A stretch of 64,000 nt of DNA, taken from contig JASFXZ010000043.1 of the NCBI GenBank assembly GCA_032209605.1, positions 2,032,819 through 2,096,818 on the forward strand, in the 5' to 3' direction. This stretch comes from Mactromeris polynyma (taxonomy: Eukaryota; Mollusca; Bivalvia; Venerida; Mactridae). Below the pieces are notes generated by a model, which was given only the letters and a program-made list of their open reading frames with translations, was not told the DNA's origin and did not search any database. Positions 35,915 through 46,865 of the stretch are shown here, one piece after another. Positions within the stretch are counted from its first letter, which is position 1; every line of letters starts with the position of its first letter. A program made the translations under genes and the position numbers.

Positions 35915-36535
35915 CACTGCTTGAGAGAACCGGAAAATGAAAACATTGAAAACACTCTGAATAAGAAGTGATATAGTTCGTTTTGAATCAATATACATGA
36001 AATTTCAAACTCGATGGACTGTTATTCTGTTAAAACGATGCCCCGGAAAATCATGAAGTAATTTGGATATGAATAGTTCTCACAGAGAAGGAATCAAATC
36101 TCAAGTGTATAAGAAATATTTTAATGAAATGAATATATTTGACATTAATATTTTCATTTTTAGTGGTTTATACTGAAATTATATTTTGCATTACTGTTGA
36201 TAGAGTTTTGATTGTAGCTATTACAAGGGATATTTTCCTCATTTCATCATGTAGGGCAAATATTCTATGAAATCAAATCCAAAGTGAAAAGGGTTTAAGT
36301 GAGGACTAGTAAAACTATATCTTAAAAGCATACATTGAACCGGTACATCTCCACGGCAAACTACGTTCAAACGGGTCAATATTCATCGTTTTAATGAGTA
36401 CAAACATGTAATTTTGATATTTGTTTTTTCCCCAGCATTTCAATGTATTAATGATTGCTTGATCATAGTGTCAATATTTAGGGTACTTGTCGGTAAAGCA
36501 ATTAACGGATGATATCTGATATAATGTTAATTGAA

Positions 36536-36541
36536 AATAAA
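36536..36541 (+). promoter_or_regulatory. candidate polyadenylation signal for receptor gene 1
   Basis: AATAAA lies 622 bp after the stop codon. The intergenic DNA from 35915 to 37005 is otherwise AT-rich without recognisable features. It is one of several possible signals and is not strongly supported. Confidence 0.3.
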
Positions 36542-36995
36542 TTGATCGATCTGAAACTGCCTCAATGGGCATCTCTGTATGTTTCCTAATTACTTGAGTA
36601 AAGTTTGCTATTATTTAGAAATTTGCTAATTAACTTAACCAAAACAACCCACACCGAATCAATAATTTTAATTGATGTGTTTATGGCTATATAATAGAAT
36701 CATACAAACGCATGTCTTTGCCACATGATCACACAGAACATTACACACTTCACAGTGTCGGATATAATTAAGGGTGGATATAATTTTGTTTCGTTGTATT
36801 TTGTACTTACTGTTGCTATTAAATTAGTAGACAGTCTAGTGGGGGTACGTTTCTAGTTTATTAGTCAAATGGTTATCAACAACATAGGCATGTTGAAATT
36901 AAAGACTAAACTAAAAACATAAAAACGCAATAAAACTTATTATTATCATGTTTATGGCGGTCAACATACGTATGTACTACACATATATTAATGTA

Positions 36996-37005
36996 CGTTT
37001 TACAG
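36996..37005 (+). promoter_or_regulatory. candidate 3' splice acceptor before receptor gene 2
   Basis: CGTTTTACAG ends at 37005, 25 bases before the ATG at 37031, preceded by a T-rich stretch. It mirrors the arrangement at the first receptor and supports a 5' UTR intron in both. Confidence 0.4.
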
Positions 37006-37030
37006 TCTGACTTAGATCGCTATATCAAGA

Positions 37031-38314
37031 ATGAATATGCTGATATTACCCAGTGCTATCTTTTCGTTCCTTTTGTTGTCACGTATTGATGGCTTCATGA
37101 TAGAGAACGCCAATCAACTTTTAGACGATAAACTTGCAAATTACAACAAGGATCTACGACCAGTTAAGAACCAAAGCAATGCTGTATATCTAAATATTGA
37201 TGTAGAATTAATTTCAATTCTTGATTTCGACGAGGTTAATCAAAAGCTTCATATCGCGACGGTGATCAAACTTAATTGGAAAGACGAGTTTATGACATGG
37301 AACCCTGACGATTATGGTGGACTTGAACAGTTCAAAGTGAACAGTCGGCATTTTTGGACACCGTCACTAGTATTGACCAATAGTGTTGAAAATTTGAAAA
37401 AGATAGGAGAGCCATGGTATGATATTGATTTCCATTCAGATGGAGAAGCAACATTTACACCAGGAGAAGTATTTTCCGCCTCCTGCGATACAGATGTGAC
37501 ATACTTTCCTTGGGACAGACATCAGTGTAATTTCCTATTTATGGCATGGGGAGCACCATCAAATGAAATATTTCTGAGTAAAGTCTCAAATAAAGTATCT
37601 ACACATTATTTCACACAAAATGGGGGCTGGGCGTTCGAAGACTCCGACATTGAAGTGGCATCCATTGAAGGTAGTTGGGAAGTGTTCTTTAGTGTTTCAA
37701 TTCATCTACGAAGAAAACCACGGTTTGTAATTGTTAATATGATTTTACCCATAATATTAATGTCTGAATTAAACGTTTTATCATTTCTGATACCGATGGA
37801 GAGCGGTGAAAGAGTATCATACAGTATCACAATACTTTTAGCAATTTCAGTTTTTCTTACAATTGTTGGAGATGGATTGCCCAATATATCAAATCCTATG
37901 GCTATATTTGGCTACTATATGTTAGCTATTTTATTCTTGAGTGGTTGTATTATTTTAACATCGCTTATCAGCCTTAACCTTTATCACAAAGACGAGAAAG
38001 AGAAAATGAACAGTTTCTGGAAAATCTTTGCATATACATTTAGCCGAAAACGCAAAAGATCTAATGTTATACGAGTTGAACCGGTTCGAAACCCTAAAAT
38101 GGCTGACAAGGACAACACTATTGACATTGCATTACAGCTTCACGGAGAATGCACAGAAAAACCTGCTGAATCATACAAAGATATGATAACACACCGTATT
38201 ACATGGAAAGAAATCAGCGGAATATTTGACAAAGTTTGTTTTGTCTTGTTTACAATTATTGTTACTTCGTCAACAATTGTATTTTTTTCGGCCTTGTATG
38301 CAGCAGCAATTTGA
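37031..38314 (+). CDS. Cys-loop ligand-gated channel subunit, nAChR-like, with intact Cys-loop
   Basis: A pentameric ligand-gated channel subunit of 427 residues on one exon, paralogous to the gene at 34658 (more than half the residues identical by eye). In order: signal peptide 1-21, ligand domain to about 227, TM1 231-254, TM2 258-284 (GERVSYSITILLAISVF), TM3 290-318, intracellular loop 319-400, TM4 402-424. The Cys-loop is intact: Cys152 and Cys166 are 13 residues apart, around DTDVTYFPWDRHQ. Loop B Trp173 is present. Loop C has no vicinal Cys pair (SIEGSWEVFFSVS), so it would be a non-alpha subunit. Loop A lacks the classical Tyr (WTPSLVLTN). Pore residues Glu-1', Thr6', Leu9' and Asp20' predict cation selectivity. 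A sequon lies at Asn47. The start gives a clean signal peptide after an acceptor-like site. A MITE begins 13 bp after the stop. Confidence 0.94.
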   Translation: MNMLILPSAIFSFLLLSRIDGFMIENANQLLDDKLANYNKDLRPVKNQSNAVYLNIDVELISILDFDEVNQKLHIATVIKLNWKDEFMTWNPDDYGGLEQFKVNSRHFWTPSLVLTNSVENLKKIGEPWYDIDFHSDGEATFTPGEVFSASCDTDVTYFPWDRHQCNFLFMAWGAPSNEIFLSKVSNKVSTHYFTQNGGWAFEDSDIEVASIEGSWEVFFSVSIHLRRKPRFVIVNMILPIILMSELNVLSFLIPMESGERVSYSITILLAISVFLTIVGDGLPNISNPMAIFGYYMLAILFLSGCIILTSLISLNLYHKDEKEKMNSFWKIFAYTFSRKRKRSNVIRVEPVRNPKMADKDNTIDIALQLHGECTEKPAESYKDMITHRITWKEISGIFDKVCFVLFTIIVTSSTIVFFSALYAAAI

Positions 38315-38327
38315 AAAAAACTCATTT

Positions 38328-38490
38328 ACAGACCACCTCACTTATAAGACCTCCTCTAAATTAAGAACACAATTTTCAAGTCCATTTGTACTGTTTTGTT
38401 CTTTATTCAACCTCAATATTAAGACCATCTCAATATTAAGATCAGTTTTTAAGGATCCCAATGGTGGTCTTATAAATGAGGTTTTACTAC
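38328..38490 (-). mobile_element. pogo-like MITE family A, copy 3, in the 3' flank of receptor gene 2
   Basis: The reverse-orientation copy begins ACAGACCACCTCACTTATAAG 13 bp after the receptor stop codon and ends GAGGTTTTACTAC. Since no polyadenylation signal precedes it, the receptor mRNA probably carries it in its 3' UTR. Its internal symmetry could form a stem there. Confidence 0.8.
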
Positions 38491-38877
38491 ATAAGCTATT
38501 CGATAAAAAAAGTTGACATAAAACGTTGTTACTTGAGATGTGATGTTTATAGGTTCAATATAGCCATACATGAATAAGTTTTCAATTTGAGACGGGGTAT
38601 TGAGTTGCCGAATTAGCAGCGTGCCAAGGAACTTCAAAGTTTACAGTAATGAAAGACAACCGAGATAAAACAATGTTTCGACTGCTTTTGAAAGTTACAT
38701 GTAACAAAAGTTACTAACGCTGCGCCTAAAATACTTGGCACAGATATCTTTACAATATAGTGAACGTTGGTAAAATAAGTTATTAAAAATGTATATTTCT
38801 TGTACGGAATGTGTACGGCCCTTCATTTTACAATAGCATAATTTACCGAATTATTGTAAGTTCAACTGTTATGAAAT
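38491..38877. other. non-coding 3' flank of receptor gene 2
   Basis: No exon recognised. It holds a single AATAGCATAA word at about 38832 that may be the seed of the following array. Confidence 0.35.
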
Positions 38878-39062
38878 AATAGCATAAAGGATCAGAAAAG
38901 TGGAATAGCATAAAGGATCAGAAACGTGGAATAGCATAAAGGATCAGAAAAGTGGAATAGCATAAAGGATCAGAAAAGTGGAATAGCATAAAGGATCAGA
39001 AAAGTGGAATAGCATAAAGGATCAGAAAAGTGGAATATCATAAAGGATCAGAAACGTGGAAT
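38878..39062. repeat. 26-bp tandem array, 7 copies
   Basis: AATAGCATAAAGGATCAGAA plus AAGTGG (or ACGTGG) repeats seven times with only a few substitutions, so it is young. An AATAAA (39060-39065) lies directly at its end and could serve the upstream receptor transcript, though that is speculative. Confidence 0.95.
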
Positions 39063-40079
39063 AAAGTAGTACAACATGGAACTAATTCAATTTGAATTTA
39101 TTTACTCAAGTGAACTGTAATGTCGATAAATGTCGATGTAACGCAGTGCAAGTCACTTGCATCGATCAGTTCAATCTGTCATGACGTTTAGAATTTTCTC
39201 AAAGTACACAATTGCGGAGTAGCTCATTATGCTTTTATTTTCATTATTTTTTTGTAAACAAACGCACTGAAATATTAAAGTCTAGATACATGTTCTGTGG
39301 TGATAACACAAAGTAATGGTAATACATGTATTGTGAATTTAGCAATTTTTTACATAAACATATCGATGTTCTGATATAAAAAGATTTAATTTTTTTTAAA
39401 TAAAATGCATTTTAATTGAAATTGATACGAATAGGCTGTCATAAAGGTTGAAAAGGTTAGGTTAATAAAACATATCTACGCAGGTATATGAGTGAAGTTA
39501 TTGCTCGTCAAACGTAATTGAACATAAATACGCCGACGCTTTTTAACTTGACTGTATGTATGCGCGCGTGTAAATGATTTGTATTACGTACGAAGCCAGA
39601 CTTTGAAATTGAATTAAACGTGTATGTTTATTTTCAAACAAAATGTGCTGGTGTTAAGATATTTCGTAAACTTTAAGTAATGTATTTCTGTCTATGTCTT
39701 CTGTCGATGCTACCCTTTGTTACCAGAAGGTAATTTCAAGGAGAAAATTACAGGATGGATATTCCACAGTTTTATTTTACATCCCTTTGGTTTACAACAG
39801 AAACAGCATCGACAAGACAATTTCGACAACAGTAGGCGTGATATTTTCGCTTCTTCGTATGCTTAAATAAGCCGTCTTTCTTCGCGATTTTCGCACGTCA
39901 GATATTACATAGGTAAGCTTGATATAACTAGAAATATTTGATGTAATAATAAATACATATTGAAATGACAGTCCTCTACGTGTTTCAAACGAATTTCAAG
40001 GAGACGAAAACCTACTGAATCATGTGTAATGAAGTAAAAAATACAAAAAATAATGTTCATACAGTTTCATACAGTTTTT

Positions 40080-40230
40080 GATTGTGTATAATTTATTATC
40101 TTCTACTGTTGTTTTTCATTGTGTATAAAGCATTATCTTCTACCGTTTGTCATACAAAGATAATGCTTTACCACTGCATACTGGTTTATATTGTGTATAC
40201 GTTATTACCTTCTACTTTCACAATATTGCA
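40080..40230. repeat. degenerate repeat of about 50-60 bp
   Basis: Three loosely spaced blocks of ATTGTGTATA...TTATTATCTTCTAC occur (near 40082, 40118 and 40190), the last two diverged. It looks like an old tandem duplication. Confidence 0.4.
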
Positions 40231-41167
40231 TCCGTATATTTTACTTTGTATACCATCAAAATATATTCTATAAACGACTTAATCTGTACAATTTGACAGA
40301 TTTTATTATAACACGTTTTGGCAGTTTTGGCTTATCACCTCTTGATCAAAATCACATGCAGTCAGTCTATCCCTTTTGATAATTCTTTCCTCTTAAAAAC
40401 GGAAATCTCGATGATATTACCTTAAAGTCCCGATATATAATAGGGTCTTTTCTAATAATAGGATGTACTTATGACGGTTTTATAACAGCATTGTATTAAT
40501 ACCTGTAAGGCATTTTTGAGCTGGATGCAACTGTTGCATAAAATGAAGATGTTTTCTTGTGAAGTATAATAACATTATTGGGAAACTCTTCGTTTGGTGC
40601 GTTACATGTATGTTGATTTGACTATATATTTTGAATTAAGTTGTTTTAATTACAGTTATGTAGATTTTTGTGACATTTGATATAGCATTTTCAGTATTAA
40701 GTTTCTAAGTTATTAGTACGTTGCACGTTTAACTGTTCTGATAATACTTTAATTTATATTAAAACATTTTAAAATCAGCTCATATTTATGAAATGACATG
40801 CAAATTGATACCTTAAACTGGCGGTTTATTTGGTACCTCACGCTTAAGTTAAGCGAGGTTTTCCTTAGATCAAATATTTCAAAAACTAAATAACATGAGC
40901 CCATTTTTGTAATAACATTGATTTTACGTTACAAATGGCGTGCAGATATTAATCACTTTATATTTGATATTTTATAAGCGTGTATTTAAGTTATGATTTA
41001 GTAATTATCCACTGCAACTTTATGGAATATGTGTATTTGTTTTATAATTCTTGATTTATTGTGATCATAACGTTACTTGACATCATTTAATAAACTTAGT
41101 ATTATTAGCAAACTCTTCGTTTTGTACTTTAGTATTATTAGTGAATATCTAATACAACAGATACATA

Positions 41168-41179
41168 CCCCCCCCCCCC
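41168..41179. repeat. 12-base poly-C run
   Basis: An uninterrupted run of twelve C in AT-rich DNA. Such runs are often length-variable and prone to sequencing error. Confidence 0.95.
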
Positions 41180-44100
41180 AAATGCAACATAAAATGTGGA
41201 TACAACTGACGATAACTTTTTATTAAATAATATAATTTTCTGGTTGTTTATATAACCTGAACAGTGCATACATATTTTAGACAATATTAAAATCGATGAC
41301 ACAAACTTTACTAATTAACCTTGTTTTTTTGCTTAAAATATCTCGAAATCATTGTACACCTGCAGAGAGGGAGACTAAGTTGCTACAGGGAACGCCACAT
41401 GCACAAGACAAGAAAATGGGGAATTTAATGAATTGAATACATCACGGAACAAGTCAAGAAAGTTAGCAACAATGGGCCGAAATGGAGGAGAAAATAACAT
41501 GAATACAGCGTCAAGTGAGAGAGCAAACCGGGAAAAAATGACGAAAGTCCATGAACATCCTTGTTTAAAAAAGTTCTTTTTTTCACATGATGAGTCTATT
41601 TTTCAACGCAGTATTCGATGTGTGCCATTTTGATGTATCTGTGCAAACTGAAATATTTTAACCAAATTACAAGCACAAAAACATGCAGTACTTTCATAAC
41701 AGTAATCAGAAAAAACGCCATTTAAATTTCCCCCGCATATTGGACTTAATCAAATGTTCTGCAAGCATCAGCATGCAATCGTCACATTTTGTTAGAGGCA
41801 TGATTGAAATTTTATCTCGAATTGAATTTAAAAAATACAAAAATGTCGTCTTCAGGAGGTGTTGCTATCCTTGATACGCTCATAAAAATCACCTTACGAG
41901 AACCCTGTTGGAAATTGAAATATGATCTATTGGTACTTCATGAATGCCATCGGGGATATGTTATCATTGTGCTCTCGTAAATTACGTTTCTTTTCTACTA
42001 ACATTAATTAAACTCTATAAAGTATTTTCTTATACAATATTAACTACTTGATATAAAAAAGTGAGAGATTCATTCATTTCTATTTGCCTACTTTGTGAAG
42101 AAATGTGTTGGTCATAGTCGCAGATTTAAAGTCGGTGGAAATAAACGTTAATACATAGACTAAGGAAGAAAGACTGTAATTTCTTTAAATGTTCTCGCAA
42201 TTGTGCGTGCATAGCATATTCAACTACATGAACAGTACAAACCAATGGAAATGTCCGTAGGAAAAGTCGAGATGGTCCGCATTGGTCATTTTTGGAGACC
42301 ATGTACTAGATTACCACTCAAAGTGCTGTAATCATGGTAACCACTGCAGTCATAGAGGTGTTGCATTGTCCACTATCGTAAATACGCGTACGGAATGTGC
42401 ATTTGCTAATTGCTTATTGAATACGTTTGTGTCGGTACACTATGAACAGTATCGTGTTTAGAACATTACTGATAGACACATACATCTCCACAGCTTTTAA
42501 CGATGTTTAAACGTTCGTGCAGTTAAGTTCGCCACACCATACGCAGTGGCACATGTGTTCCAGTAATTGTTGTGGCATGATATGCTATCACCACATCACA
42601 CTCAAATGTTTAAAATCTCATAAATTTTAATAGTACTAACTCGGAAATATTACAGATAATTAATCCTATGACAGACTAAGACGTACCCCAGAACGTCGGT
42701 TAATCATTCAAAATATGTTTATGTTGATATGAAATACAGACTAAAAGTGCATTGTATACACAATTGAGAATATTATACAAAAGTATAGACAACATAGTCA
42801 TGTGTTTATGTAGACAATTCTAGGAGACAGAGAAATGTTCCATTTGATCAGATCCTGATAAATAACATCTTCCTTACAAGTTGTATGGCAGGCTTTTAAT
42901 AGAAGCATCATAAGAATGTATACATTCTCTTGAATCATTGAAGGTTTAATCAAGATTCGGTGTGTTTGCATGATGAGTGTTACAAGTGTATAATGGATGT
43001 CCAATAAACATCATCCTGAAATGCATGTTCGTGTTTTTTCAATTTTGTCAGGTTCATCAAACTGTGTTGTTACTGAATCTTGTTTTTGCATCCACGACTT
43101 GTTGTTGCTGAGTCAACAAGCTATAACTGTAACGTTCAGGACATTTCAGTTGGATGTAATCTATACTGCAATTTGAAAATATTTTATTGCAATCACCGAG
43201 GTCTTCATGAAAAAAAACATGCTCACTGAACAATTATCTGTAATAATACTGGAAAATATTAAAGACGAGCGAGAAATGTTTCTTTGCCAGCAATGTGTTA
43301 TTTTCTTTTACGCTGTGTCAATGCAGTAAAATATTCGTCGATCAGGAAATGACATGAAAAGTGCTCAGCTACCTCAAAAGCATTAGGAGCCACGTGCATT
43401 CATACACTCATGTCAAATTACAAAGCCAAAAGGAACACAATTTGCAACCATAATTAAACAAAGTTTCACTTTGACACAGTTTTTATTTGGCACAGTTCAT
43501 ATCATTAATTTATCCTTTCTTCTGGAACATTCAACCGATGCAATTTACTTTTTTCACTGAATGATATGCATTGTCGGGTTTAAACTACCCTTTTGAATCA
43601 GAATTCGTCCGCTAAGTAAATTAAGTTATTAGAAAGTAAAATACGATAGACTGACCTCCTATTGAGTACATTTCAATGTGATGTTGAACTTACAGAACTA
43701 GTGGGCAGTGTCCTCAGACCTTTCTTGAGTTTTCGATAATAGCTGTTCCCTCTTATTTTTGTCAGTTATTTTCTAAAACAGGCGTTCAGAAAAAGTTCTT
43801 ACTGAATTAAATGTTCTTGAAGTAGTAATATATGTGACACTAACGGCAAATTACCGAGGATGGAATGTTGGTAACTTTCAGTGTATTGTAAGGTGGACAC
43901 AGTAATAATGAGTAGGTAAATGAGTTCAAGGTGAGCCATTAATTGAAATAGAGAGTTTACTGATTACTCGAAATCATAGATGGTTTATGGCTAAATGCAT
44001 TGAATCTGTATGTATAACAAAAGCCAGATTAAGACATTAGGTAACATTGTAAATAAGTGAAACTCGCAGGTGACATAAATTAGACACTGACTTTCACTGA

Positions 44101-46639
44101 AAGTGATTAGCACTCTACAGTACTGCTTTGTCAGAGTAATTTAACCTGTAATGTCGAGTAAACTCTAGCACATGGACCCACACGCTTTGATTGACCAATA
44201 ATTTCATTGGTCCAAAGAACCTCAAATTTCGTAATATTTGTACCAACTGAAATAATCTCAAATAAATATACTCTTTATGGTGATCATATAAATGAAGTTC
44301 ATTTTGAGTCCGTTTTAAAGTGTGCCACTAGTTAGTGCCGCAAACAAGCATGTACAAGTTATACAAGATTCATATTGTTTAATTCCAATGGTACGAAGAC
44401 TGACCCTCAAAAAACACTTCACGAACATCTACTCTTTATGTTCATAAGTATCTCGTTTTGTTAGAATCCCAACACACCACAAACATTTTTTCATCTGACA
44501 GACCAGCCGACCGATCGCCGAACGGCATGATAGACCGAGCGTAAGATGACTCTTTGTTTGCGCTAGTATAATAATCAACATGATATAACGGAGAGAGATC
44601 TAATGTCGGACAGGAAATGTTTTAGTCCTCAGATTACCAAGACCCTGTACGTCAAGTCATATAATGTTTATTGAATCAGGAGAGCTGGTATGTACATTGT
44701 ACTTAGATATATTAGCATTACAGTGGGTGGTATAGTTTTCTGGACACGTTTGACGTGGTGTATTTGGTGCGTGATAAAGCTTAATTTGAGACATTTAGTG
44801 TAACTATGACCACCAACAATGAACAAGCAAACACTTGTATGAATTGTTACAACAATGGTAAACATTTCGAAATTATAAATATAAACAAACATTAAGTATG
44901 TAAAAACAACAGGACCACACAATTAGAAACTGGCATTGTTCAGAACGTTTAACAATGTTTGAGTGCTAAGTGAGTTGTTGTGTAAGAGAGTGTTCACAAT
45001 GGATATGCGCTGAATCCAGTACTACACCAATCACGCTTTAACTTGCGTTACATGACATCTGGTGGGTAATTTGAGGCCTGCACAATACACTGGTTGGCAA
45101 ATTAACCAGACAGCATCCCTGTTTACAATTAAAGCGCTTTTTAATTAAAATAACGACTCTGTAATTAGAATAAATGCTAATATATTTTGCAAATTGTCAT
45201 TACGTTCTTGATCGAGATGTTATACCGTGAAGCTTCCATGACAAATACGCATGTTTTCTTGCGCAATTTCCATGAGGAATTGAACAAAATAAAAAGCTCA
45301 GTTTGTTGTTTTGCTATTCTAAACATAGGCCTAAGTGAATATACATCCATGCTAGTACATTTTGACAGTATTAAGCATTGACGAAACGTATAACCGTTAG
45401 ATGAGTAAAAGTATTTTCACAAACATTCCACACTATGCATTAGCACGTATGACCGGTCAACATTTATGTATGGCGTTTCGAAACATAACAAACAGTTGTT
45501 GTATTTTAATGAGATTGTTAAGATGATAAGTACTGCATCCTAGTTCACTAATTATTTATTCCAATAGCATTGTGTTTCGACCTGTATTTTAATACGGTAC
45601 ATATTGACCCTTAGCACTGTCCGAATTGTCCCTTAATAAGGTCCTAATTGTCCCATAGTTTAACAAAAACAATGCCAATCCTTCCAAAAAAGCTACCATA
45701 TGTGTTGTCATGTACACTGTAATACTTAGATTTTCATAAACTAATCATAAACCTGAATTATAATGTTGGTTCAATAAGCGCCAATGAAATATTCAGTAAT
45801 ACAAAAGTAGCTTGTATTATCCTGTATCAGCTTCAAGCTAACACAGTTCATTTTCAAGTAGCGCCACAGTTTAAACTAGTTTCGAAATAGTGTTCTTAAA
45901 ACGGAACTACATTATTTTGATTTACAAAGCCATCATTTGACCGAATTTAAGAATTTCGTCTGAGCTGCCATTTTTGGAGACTGTTTTCTTAGTTCATAAA
46001 AGTATGTCTACACATTTTCAAATTTGACATGAGTGTTATGCATTTCCAATTCGCTCGCTAATAACACTGAATGATTAGTTGAAATGTCATGCACCTTGCA
46101 ATTTTACATGTCGCAAATAAAGTAAATAAATTGAAAACTAAGTTCTAAGACAGAGAAATATACTTAATACCTCTACATCAAACTGAAAACCACAAGGCTC
46201 TTGTCGCATAAATGTACTTACAACTAATATATTCTGGCTACAGAGTATCCATAGTTACGAATAATAGAGTTTTGTGGTTGAAAAAATGTAAATTTTCTGC
46301 TGTAAGTGTTGTGCTTTGTATTTGATGCAGATTAACATGTGAAATACAAGCGTTTATATGGAATACCGTAATCAACCGATTTTTCAATACAAACTTTAGT
46401 TAATCTAGAAAACATAAATCAATCCCAGCTCTTTATCAGACATTAAGCTTATCTGTCGGAAATATTACCTAACAGCATGCCTATACATATATCTTATAAA
46501 TGAACCGTTGGTTATGGTAGAATTAATACTGCTAAATTGTCTATGGCACATTACTATTGTTGTATTGTGTTGTTTCCTGATGAAGGTCAGTCTGAGTTTG
46601 AGTTTTTTGCCGTTTTTAAACAAAATTTCTGTTTTGCAG

Positions 46640-46865
46640 GACGGCCAGTTGACCTCACCATTGTTCCTTGGTCATAAAACCAGTAATAACATGTTCTTTC
46701 ACAAGCAAATGACAACTTCCTTATATAAATCAGAGGGGAAATAAGATTTTGGATACATTGTCTTATGTCCAAATGTCACAGAGAATATACACCTCCCCGG
46801 TGCTTGAACCTACCACCTCTAGATTGACAGTGGTCTACCACTGAAGCTAACCTGACGGGCTTTTA
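46640..46865 (-). mobile_element. tRNA-derived SINE with GGTCAACTG tail, copy 3
   Basis: On the minus strand a recognisable tRNA-like head carries a good A-box (GGTTAGCTTCAGTGGTAGA) and a B-box (GTAGGTTCAAGCACC). It is followed by a body ending AGGAACAATGGTGAGG and GTCAACTGGCCGTCCTGC. It has the best preserved polymerase III promoter of the three related copies. The tail matches those at 12455 and 27428. Confidence 0.7.

Larger units (their letters stand above)
39066..46639. other. long non-coding stretch
   Basis: AT-rich DNA with no recognisable exon, RNA gene or multi-copy element apart from the two small items noted separately (40080-40230 and 41168-41179). Short frames such as 41433-41633, 42798-43004, 44668-44922 and 45187-45381 have no recognised motifs. 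Confidence 0.4.

Noticed and set aside
40082..40379. Hydrophobic short frames as small membrane proteins
   Set aside because: They lie in a degenerate T-rich repeat. Hydrophobicity follows from the T content.
8648..41410. About 20-bp match AGRGAACGCCACATRCAYAAG between 8650 and 41390
   Set aside because: Too short to define a repeat family. The flanks do not align.
43106..43115. TGCTGAGTCA Maf/AP-1-like site
   Set aside because: An isolated 10-mer far from any supported gene. Chance occurrence is expected.
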